Origin: JAYTXL01 sp043742955
GTDB taxonomy: Bacteria > Verrucomicrobiota > Verrucomicrobiia > Limisphaerales > JAYTXL01
Length of the DNA: 19,910 nt
Assembly (NCBI GenBank): GCA_043742955.1
Contig: JAYTXL010000258.1
Coordinates: 1-19,910 of the forward strand
Reading direction: 5' to 3'
The number at the start of each line of letters is the position of its first letter. Position 1 is the first letter of the stretch. Shown piece after piece: positions 1 through 5,897 of this stretch. The translations under genes and the position numbers were made by a program. The notes under the pieces are model-generated. The model saw nothing but the letters and a program-made list of their open reading frames with translations, ran no database searches and was not told the origin of the DNA.

Positions 1-942
1 TGGCGCTGCGAGAATGTTGCTGGCTGTCCGGCACAGCTCATGCGGCGCGTGGAATATTTCGCCGCCCGCAAGGCGCTCGACATCGAATCACTGGGCGGCA
101 TCGTGGCCGAGAAACTGGTGGAGCGCGGCTTGGTGAAGGATCCGCTCGACTTGTTCGACCTCACGCTCGACAAACTGGGCAAGCTCAACCTCGGCACCGA
201 CGACGAGCCGCGCACCTTCGGCGAAAAGAACGCCACCAAAGTCCTGAAGGCGCTGGAGCGGGCCAAGACCGCCCCGCTGCACCGGTGGATTCAGGCGCTG
301 GCGATTCCCGAAGTCGGCGAACAAACGGCATGGCAGCTCGCGCAAGTCCACCGTTCGATCGAGGAACTCGCCGCGTCCTCGGTGCTCCGTGACATCCGCT
401 CCCTCGGCGACCAGGAAACCGAACGCGCCATCATCTCGCCCCGTTCCCGCAAGAATCCGCCGAAGGACGAGGCGGACAAGGTGCGTCGCGAAGCGCGCAA
501 CGCGGAACTCGCCGAAGCGATTGTCGCCATCGAGGCGCGCCTCAACCAAAGCGGAGCGAAGGCCAGACTCGCGGAAGTCGGCCCGGTCGCCGCCGCGTCG
601 GTGCTGGATTATTTCGCGTCGGCCGGCGGAAAGAATGTTCTTCACCGGCTTCCCCAACTTGGGATTCATCCCGTCGGCACCGCGCCGAATGAGGAGAAGG
701 CTGCGGTCGCGCGACCACTGGCCGGCAAAACCTTCGTGTTGACTGGCACGCTGCCCACGCTGTCGCGCGACGAAGCCTCGAAGCTTATCCGCGATGCCGG
801 CGGCAGCGTCACGAGTTCAATGAGCAAAAATACGGATTACGTCCTCGCCGGTACCGAAGCCGGCTCGAAGCTGGACAAGGCGCAAAAGCTCGGGGTGAAG
901 ATTCTCGACGAGGCGCAGTTTCGGCGAATGTGTGAATCATGA
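1..942 (+). CDS. ligA: NAD-dependent DNA ligase LigA, C-terminal part (5' cut by window edge)
   Basis: LigA seals nicks in duplex DNA using NAD+, joining Okazaki fragments and completing repair. The frame is open from base 1, so the gene starts outside the window and the adenylation and OB domains are missing. What remains begins in the zinc finger: the second Cys pair is seen as C-x5-C (codons 3 and 9, RCENVAGCPAQ). Next is the conserved stretch equivalent to 'FxSRxAMDIEGLG' (FAARKALDIESLGG), then helix-hairpin-helix repeats (ALAIPEVGEQTA; LAEVGPVAAASVLDYF). A BRCT domain closes the protein at about window residues 238-313 (LAGKTFVLTGTLPT, with the GG and T-D-Y-V-L-A motifs). Between the HhH motifs lies an extra charged segment of about 57 residues (nt 400-570) that I do not recall from ordinary LigA. 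The TGA stop overlaps the next ATG (ATGA). Identification is secure. Confidence 0.95.
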   Translation, partial: WRCENVAGCPAQLMRRVEYFAARKALDIESLGGIVAEKLVERGLVKDPLDLFDLTLDKLGKLNLGTDDEPRTFGEKNATKVLKALERAKTAPLHRWIQALAIPEVGEQTAWQLAQVHRSIEELAASSVLRDIRSLGDQETERAIISPRSRKNPPKDEADKVRREARNAELAEAIVAIEARLNQSGAKARLAEVGPVAAASVLDYFASAGGKNVLHRLPQLGIHPVGTAPNEEKAAVARPLAGKTFVLTGTLPTLSRDEASKLIRDAGGSVTSSMSKNTDYVLAGTEAGSKLDKAQKLGVKILDEAQFRRMCES

Positions 943-1259
943 ATCCGAATCCAGAACCAGATCAACGTCCGGCAAATGAGTTGATCCGACTGGCGCTTGA
1001 CGAGACTGAGGAGCAAACACGCTGGAACTTCGTCAGAGAATTGCAGCAGCGTTTCGATCACGATTTACTTCAGTCCGTGAGGTAGTTGGCCGGGAGCCCT
1101 AACCCGAAAGAGCGTGAATTGGCGGCTGAGATTCTTGGTCAAGGACGGAGGTTAAACAAATGTCTGACTGATGAATCGGGAGTGCTATGCTCTGATGATC
1201 CGTGCGCAATTGAGTCGATGATTGAGGTTTCGGCGAATCTCCATTTCTTGCAGGGGTAA
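939..1259 (+). pseudogene. HEAT-repeat-like small gene interrupted by an in-frame TAG (1083-1085)
   Basis: An ATG at 939 overlaps the ligA stop and opens a 48-codon frame ending at TAG 1083-1085. The same frame then continues without a stop to TAA 1257-1259. The peptide on both sides of the TAG reads like one protein: an N-terminal part (ELIRLALDETEEQTRWNFV, RELQQRFDHDLLQS) followed by SPNPKERELAAEILGQ and SDDPCAIESMIE. This resembles the HEAT-repeat pattern 'W..V..LQ.RG...L......S.DP.ERELAADILGQ ... DDPDVIES'. HEAT proteins are helical scaffolds; no specific partner can be named. The fragment stops well before a usual HEAT protein would, so both a nonsense mutation and a 3' truncation are likely. 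A functional 48-residue peptide, or a sequencing error at the TAG, are alternatives. The ATGA junction suggests it was once translationally coupled to ligA. Confidence 0.5.
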
Positions 1260-1280
1260 TCCAGAATTGGGCAAGCTGAA

Positions 1281-1510
1281 GGCTTTCCAGCCATTAGCCG
1301 GGGATTGAGCGAGTCCGCGAGCGACATCCCCGGTCAGAACGCAGATTCCATGCACCCTGGAGGGGTGCCAGAGCCCCATTCACCGAGCGTTGCGCCAATG
1401 TTTCACCCACCGCTGGCACCACTTACAGGGTGCGATTCCTCGTCGCTGAGATCCGGGGGTAGCGCTGCGGGCAACCCCCGGCTAATGGCTGGCAACCTTT
1501 CAGGTTGGCC
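1281..1510. repeat. Mosaic of stem-loop repeat modules between convergent genes
   Basis: The gap of about 330 bases between the HEAT remnant and the GH57 gene holds no credible gene but is full of inverted repeats. A perfect 17-bp inverted pair lies at 1287-1303 and 1476-1492 (CCAGCCATTAGCCGGGG and its complement). Nested inside are smaller hairpins: CCGGGGA/TCCCCGG (1298-1304 and 1327-1333), GCACCC/GGGTGC (1352-1357 and 1363-1368), GCACC/GGTGC (1416-1420 and 1429-1433) and an 8-bp CCGGGGGT/ACCCCCGG stem (1453-1460 and 1474-1481). A further hairpin, CAACC/GGTTG, lies at 1493-1497 and 1503-1507. The structure is typical of dispersed REP-like elements, which collect between convergent genes. 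It may also act as a bidirectional transcription barrier. The last module resembles one end of the element inside mfd at 6777-6868. Confidence 0.7.
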
Positions 1511-1589
1511 GGGAAATGCACCGGCAAGAAAATGAGCTGCCGGCGAATGTTTTCTGGCGCTCGCTGACAGGCATGAAGCAACCGTCCCG

Positions 1590-3164
1590 CTACGCCCAAT
1601 ACCGGTAATTCACGTCGGGGAAAATATTGTCCATCCATTCCATTTTCAAGAGGCGCGTCTCGTCGAGGCCGGTGGCGGTGAGTTGGTCGTGCAGGGCAAT
1701 GAAGCGGAGCAGGTGGTCCTTCACCCGTTTGCGCGCGTAGTCGGGACTGGTGCCGGTGCGGAGGATGAACGGCCAGTCGCTCGCCTGCGCCAGCAGCAGT
1801 TCGCGCGCGGCCTGATTGAGCGCGCGTTCGGTGAGGCCGCTGGCGTGCGGGAAACGCCGCGCCAGGTCCGTCATCCGCTCCTGCGCGATGTGGAGGTGCG
1901 GATATATCCACTCGTTGGTTTCGTTGAGCCAGAGTTTCCAATAACCCTCCTCGCCCCAGCTGGAGGCACCCGGCGTGGCGACTTGTTGCGTCGGTTGCGC
2001 GCGCAAGTATTCGCTCGGGGTGGTGAGCTTGAAGGTCTGCTGATCGTAATAGGCCTTGCGGATGAAGTAATCGAGGAACTCCGGCCCTTCATACCACCAA
2101 TGCCCGAACAATTCGGCGTCATATGGCGAAAGCACCAACGGCGGACGTTCCATGATCCCGGCCAGTTTCTGCATCTGCTCGACGCGTGCCCCCAGAAAAT
2201 GGCCGGCGTGCTCGGCGGCCACCGCGAGCGCGGCGTCGCGATCATAGATTTGCTTGTCCGGCGTGGCCCCGGTGATCTGAAAATATTTGATCCCCGTAAA
2301 GCCGCGCAGGCCGGGGTTGGGCAGATACGGTTTGACGTAATCGAAGTCCAGGTCGTAGCCGATGTCGCGATAAAAATCCCGGTAGCGCGGGTCGCCGGGA
2401 TAGCCCTCGTGCTTGCTCCAGACCTGGCGCGCGGAATCCAGGTCCCGACCAAAGGCGGCGGTGCCGTTCGGGGTGAAGACGGGCGCGAAGACCCCGTAGC
2501 GCGGGCGCGGACGGGCATGCAGCAGGCCGTGGGTGTCGGTGATGAACCAGCGGATGCCCGCCTCCTGCAGCACCGCTTCGACACCCTCGACGTAGGCGCA
2601 TTCCGGCAGCCAGATGCCGCGCGGATCGCAGCCGAAGCAACTGCGGTAATGATCGCGGGCGGTGAGGATTTGGGCGCGCACCGACGGGGTATGATTCAGT
2701 AGCGGCAGGAGTGCGTGGGTGGCGGCGCAGGTGATGATTTCGAGTTTGCCCTGCTCTTGGAATTTGCGGAACGCCCCGACGAGGTTGCGGCCGTACGTGT
2801 AATAGGTATCAAGAATTCCGGCGAACCGGTGGTGATACATCCAGGCCAGCTCGCGATAGTCGCTGTCCCAATGCGTGCGGTGGAGTTCCTTTTCCGCGAG
2901 TTCCATCAGGCCGTCCATGTGGCGCACGTAACGGTCCTGGAGCAGCGGGTCGAGCAGCATCGCGCACAGCGTGGGCGTGAGGGTGAGCGTGAGGCGCGTC
3001 TCCATTTTGTCGCGCAGCCAGCCATCCATGATTTGAATCAACGGGATGTAGGTCTCCGTGATCGCCTCGAAGAGCCAGTTCTCCTCCAAAAACCGGTCAT
3101 GCTCCGGATGCCGGACAAACGGCAGGTGCGCATGGAGGACGATGGAAAGGTAGCCTGGAGTCAT
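1590..3164 (-). CDS. GH57 family 1,4-alpha-glucan branching enzyme
   Basis: The 524-residue protein matches the GH57 branching-enzyme family (archaeal TK1436 type), which introduces alpha-1,6 branches into glycogen-like glucans in the cytoplasm. The N-terminus carries the first GH57 motif (LHAHLPFVRHPE). The expected nucleophile is Glu188 in GIWLPECAY, and the expected acid/base is Asp349 in SPYDAELFGHWWYEG. The C-terminal third has the helical DUF1957-type region, including SSWGEEGYWKLWLNETNEW. Its length agrees with the family (about 520-560 residues), and there is no signal peptide. It is the last gene of a minus-strand run with the DUF4912 protein; 36 bases separate it from the small ORF upstream. 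Downstream, the stem-loop mosaic at 1281-1510 could stop transcription. An alpha-amylase or 4-alpha-glucanotransferase of GH57 is the main alternative, but the WLPECAY context and the C-terminal motifs favour branching. Confidence 0.9.
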   Translation of the reverse strand: MTPGYLSIVLHAHLPFVRHPEHDRFLEENWLFEAITETYIPLIQIMDGWLRDKMETRLTLTLTPTLCAMLLDPLLQDRYVRHMDGLMELAEKELHRTHWDSDYRELAWMYHHRFAGILDTYYTYGRNLVGAFRKFQEQGKLEIITCAATHALLPLLNHTPSVRAQILTARDHYRSCFGCDPRGIWLPECAYVEGVEAVLQEAGIRWFITDTHGLLHARPRPRYGVFAPVFTPNGTAAFGRDLDSARQVWSKHEGYPGDPRYRDFYRDIGYDLDFDYVKPYLPNPGLRGFTGIKYFQITGATPDKQIYDRDAALAVAAEHAGHFLGARVEQMQKLAGIMERPPLVLSPYDAELFGHWWYEGPEFLDYFIRKAYYDQQTFKLTTPSEYLRAQPTQQVATPGASSWGEEGYWKLWLNETNEWIYPHLHIAQERMTDLARRFPHASGLTERALNQAARELLLAQASDWPFILRTGTSPDYARKRVKDHLLRFIALHDQLTATGLDETRLLKMEWMDNIFPDVNYRYWA

Positions 3165-3200
3165 GGCTGACGGACCGATTCCACATTCAAGTGTTGCACC

Positions 3201-3581
3201 CTAGCATTTAACATAACGAAATGGAGCACGGGCCTGGCCCATGTAATCTCGCACTGACTTGTCCAAGTATTGCTGCCTAATCCGCTCCTCAGCTCTTTTC
3301 CCCTCGAATTCCCAACGGCCCGAACCCTTGAACTCGCTCGAATCTCTGGTGCGATATTTCAACGTGCCAGCCGGATGCCACGCAATGATGCGAAACACAT
3401 CGCGAACGACTCCTTGATAGACTGCGATACCAAGTTCTGCTTTTTCTCGACGCGGACCGATTCTCCAAAACCCTTGCGTTGCCTCATACAGAGCCTCGGA
3501 CCCCATATCGCTCCGGTAGAGTTGATTGATCTTGAAGAGAATTGCCGGGTGCAAAATCTCAACGTTTGTGGGTTTGTCCAT
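3201..3581 (-). CDS. Small conserved hypothetical protein (126 aa)
   Basis: I take the start as ATG at 3581 (MDKPTNVEILHPAILFKIN), 10 bases after the stop of the DUF4912 gene. The longer open frame back to 3632 would overlap that gene and adds 17 residues that do not look native. The protein has a compact alpha/beta look with conserved-seeming motifs: LYEATQGFWRIGPRREKAE, AVYQGVVRDVFRI, WHPAGT, GRWEFEGKRA and a closing RYVKC. I have an impression of a widespread short family of unknown function with this layout, possibly PUA/EVE-like, but I cannot name it. GC content is about 52% by my count over 3241-3540, visibly lower than the neighbouring genes. It sits between two genes that look functionally paired, so it may be a later insertion. 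No signal peptide, membrane helix or clear Shine-Dalgarno sequence is seen. Confidence 0.7.
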   Translation of the reverse strand: MDKPTNVEILHPAILFKINQLYRSDMGSEALYEATQGFWRIGPRREKAELGIAVYQGVVRDVFRIIAWHPAGTLKYRTRDSSEFKGSGRWEFEGKRAEERIRQQYLDKSVRDYMGQARAPFRYVKC

Positions 3582-3591
3582 TGAGTTCAAA

Positions 3592-4902
3592 TCACGCCAG
3601 GTTGGCGGCCAACGGTGGCTTGAGCGAAGCATCCTGCGGGTGCACCCCCACGTCGCCGCGATATTCCGTGCCGCGGCTGAACTTCAACTCGGCCGCGCGT
3701 CCGTCCGTCTTGTCGGCGGAAACGGCGACGGCGGGCAGCTCATACTGTCCGTCCGGCAGCGCGAAACGGTAGCTGAAGCTGCCATCGGGCCGCAATTTGA
3801 TGACGCGCCCGCCGATGGTCACTTCTGCGTCCGGCTCGGTCGCCCCGTAAATAATGAGCTCGGCATTGACGTTGAACCAAAATCCCTTGGTGCGATCTGC
3901 CCCGCCGCCAAAGGGGCTGCTGAGGCTTGACCCCGCGCCCGTCGGCGAGCTGGGCAGGGAGAGTTGGGCCGCCGTCTGGGAAGATATTTCTTTCACCAGC
4001 TGCCGGCGCACCAGCTCCGTGATTTCGAGTGAGCCGATCCACACCCGGCGCACCTCGTCCATGGAGATGGCTTCGGCCAGGGCGCGTTCCTGTGCGGGTG
4101 TCCAATGCGCCTCCGCGCCGACTGCTCGAGCCGGGCGGGCCGCGCCGGTGCCCGGGGCAGCTGCGGGGCGCGGGCTGGCTGAAATTCCCTGAATTTGTTG
4201 AATCACTTCCATCAAAGGGACGTTATCCAGGGCGGCGGCCTGAATGAGCGCCTGGAGTTGTTCGGGGGTGATGTTCGCGGGCAGGGTGGCAAACCGGACT
4301 GAGACATCGTCGGAAAGACTGTCGGGCGGGGTCAGGGTGACACCGGAGGTGGCGATGGTGTTCCATTGTTTCTTGCGCGAGTAATAGCCGAGTTCAGCCA
4401 CGAACTTGGCGTCCGCGCGGCCGACGTGGATAAACCAGTTGCGCGATTCCGGATGCACGTGCACTTCCGTGAAGGGCGGGCCGGAAATCCGGTTGAGATG
4501 CACGCGGAGCACCAGGTGGCGATCGAGCGACAGGGCGTTATACTCTTTGAGCTGTGCCCGGGTCAGATCCCAGTGGGCGTAGAGCCAATGCGGGTCGCGG
4601 GCGGTGAGCAGCAACGATTTGGTGCCGTAGGCTTCGGGGAGCTCGCCCGTTTCGGCCGCTTGGCCCGACTGCGCCGCGGGCGGTGTGGGGCCGAGAGCGT
4701 AGCGCTGTCCCGGACCGCTGGCGACTGCCACGGAGGGGGCGTCGTCTTCCAACAAAATGGGGGGGATGGCCAAGGCTTTCTGCTTCGGCAGCGCTTTCGC
4801 AGGAGCCTTTCGCCCGGAGCTTTTGCCGGACGGTGGCCGGGATGGGGACGCTTTCCGGGGAGATTTGACGGCCTTTTTCAAAGGTTTCTTTGCGCTTTTC
4901 AT
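3592..4902 (-). CDS. DUF4912 domain protein with Lys/Ala/Pro-rich N-terminus
   Basis: The 436-residue protein begins at ATG 4902 in my reading (MKSAKKPLKKAVKSPRKAS). An in-frame ATG at 4968 would add 22 residues that look non-coding. Residues 1-50 are basic and disordered-looking, rich in Lys, Ala and Pro. The DUF4912 domain spans about residues 90-203, with the typical LLLTARDPHWLYAHWDLT opening and later FTEVHVHPESRNWFIHVGR. A Pro/Ala-rich linker follows, then a helical stretch and a C-terminal beta-rich segment (about residues 340-415: GFWFNVNAELIIYGATEPDA, VTIGGRVIKLRPDGSFSYRF) that resembles an Ig-like fold. The biochemical function of DUF4912 is not known to me. Close linkage to a GH57 branching enzyme suggests a role in glycogen synthesis or granule organisation, which is inference. 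No signal peptide is visible, so it is probably cytoplasmic. Confidence 0.85.
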   Translation of the reverse strand: MKSAKKPLKKAVKSPRKASPSRPPSGKSSGRKAPAKALPKQKALAIPPILLEDDAPSVAVASGPGQRYALGPTPPAAQSGQAAETGELPEAYGTKSLLLTARDPHWLYAHWDLTRAQLKEYNALSLDRHLVLRVHLNRISGPPFTEVHVHPESRNWFIHVGRADAKFVAELGYYSRKKQWNTIATSGVTLTPPDSLSDDVSVRFATLPANITPEQLQALIQAAALDNVPLMEVIQQIQGISASPRPAAAPGTGAARPARAVGAEAHWTPAQERALAEAISMDEVRRVWIGSLEITELVRRQLVKEISSQTAAQLSLPSSPTGAGSSLSSPFGGGADRTKGFWFNVNAELIIYGATEPDAEVTIGGRVIKLRPDGSFSYRFALPDGQYELPAVAVSADKTDGRAAELKFSRGTEYRGDVGVHPQDASLKPPLAANLA

Positions 4903-5021
4903 AAGGTCTTGGAATCCGTGGGATGGAGTAGTTACGACCTGTAACGACACGACCTTACGTCCAAACAAAGCTGACGTGCAACGGAAAACATGTTGGAAAA
5001 CTTATTTGCCATCATGACCGG

Positions 5022-5067
5022 GGCGCAGCCTGACTCTGCGCCGCTACCGATCTTGGCCCGGGCCAAG
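5022..5067. repeat. Two adjacent palindromes between pyrF and the DUF4912 gene
   Basis: A hairpin with perfect 7-bp arms (GGCGCAG/CTGCGCC, loop of 7) lies at 5022-5042. It is followed at 5052-5067 by a perfect 16-bp palindrome (CTTGGCCCGGGCCAAG). Neither has a T-tract in the direction of pyrF transcription, so a classic intrinsic terminator is not supported. They could be a REP-like pair, a protein-binding site, or a factor-dependent termination region between pyrF (ending at 5132) and the DUF4912 gene (starting at 4902). Confidence 0.45.
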
Positions 5068-5131
5068 CGCGAGGAAGGGTTTGCGCGCAGCTTGCGGCGC
5101 GGGAAAATGAGTGGGTGCGGCGTGAGCGCGG

Positions 5132-5839
5132 TTACAGCGACGCCAGGATTTGTTCCGCTGCGGCGCGCGGGTTTCCGGCGGCATAAATCGGGCGGCCGAT
5201 AACCAGCCAATTCGCGCCGGCCGTGAGCGCTGCTGCGGGCGTGAGCGTGCGCTTCTGGTCGTCCGCCTGACTGCCGGCGGGACGGATGCCAGGCGTGATC
5301 AATTGCATTTCTGGAAGCAGTTGGTGGAGTGGAATTATTTCCAACGGGGAACAAACCAATCCGCGCAGGCCGGCCTGCGACGCCAGCAGGGCCAAACGCT
5401 CGACCTGTCGCGCCACGTCGGCCGGCAGCCCGACTTCGGCCAGATCGTCACCCTGCATGCTGGTCAATACCGTCACGCCGAGCACCAGCGGTGCCGGTCG
5501 GTCCAGTCGCTGTGCGGATTCCTGTGCCGCCTGCTCCGCCGCCCGCATCATGGCGGAGCCGCCACTCGTGTGGACCGTGAGCATTTGCACGTCCAGTTGC
5601 ACTGCGGCCGCGACGGCTTTGGCCACGGTGTTGGGAATATCGTAAAATTTCAGGTCGAGGAAAACCGATGCGCCCAGGGCGCGCAGGCGCCGCACCACTT
5701 CGGGCCCGGCGCTGGTGAACAGTTCCTTACCCACCTTGAACGTGGTGATTACCGGGATGAGTTGGCCAGCTAGTTTCAGCGCGTCGTCCAGGCGCGGGAC
5801 ATCCAGCGCAACGATGATTGAATTGTTCATCGGGCCCAT
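5132..5839 (-). CDS. pyrF: Orotidine 5'-phosphate decarboxylase
   Basis: PyrF converts OMP to UMP, the last step of de novo pyrimidine synthesis, in the cytoplasm. The 235-residue length is typical. The strand-1 motif IIVALDVP is followed by the substrate lysine region FKVGKELF. The catalytic D-x-K-x-x-D motif is intact as DLKFYDIPNT (Asp62, Lys64, Asp67 counted from the first Met). The phosphate-binding TPGIRPAG lies near residue 185, and a late GRPIYAAGNP segment completes the barrel. Two starts are possible: ATG 5839 (MGPMNNS) or ATG 5830 (MNNSIIVALDVP). The latter fits the family N-terminus slightly better, and neither has a clear Shine-Dalgarno sequence. It is divergent from mfd with a gap of about 60 bases. 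The other pyrimidine gene of the pathway in this window, half of carB, is more than 9 kb away. Confidence 0.95.
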   Translation of the reverse strand: MGPMNNSIIVALDVPRLDDALKLAGQLIPVITTFKVGKELFTSAGPEVVRRLRALGASVFLDLKFYDIPNTVAKAVAAAVQLDVQMLTVHTSGGSAMMRAAEQAAQESAQRLDRPAPLVLGVTVLTSMQGDDLAEVGLPADVARQVERLALLASQAGLRGLVCSPLEIIPLHQLLPEMQLITPGIRPAGSQADDQKRTLTPAAALTAGANWLVIGRPIYAAGNPRAAAEQILASL

Positions 5840-5897
5840 TGAAGCACGAACCCGCGCGCGGTGTCATCCGAAAGCTAACCGCCACGCGCCTTGACGC

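Noticed and set aside
1305..1535. 76-codon plus-strand frame inside the stem-loop mosaic
   Set aside because: Its sequence is simply the palindromic modules translated (Pro/Gly/Ser-rich), without a ribosome site or similarity I recognise.
1683..2702. Long plus-strand open frame (339 codons) opposite the GH57 gene
   Set aside because: It is the antisense of a well-supported enzyme, is rich in Gly/Ala/Arg/Val and shows no recognisable motif. Such shadows are expected in GC-rich DNA.
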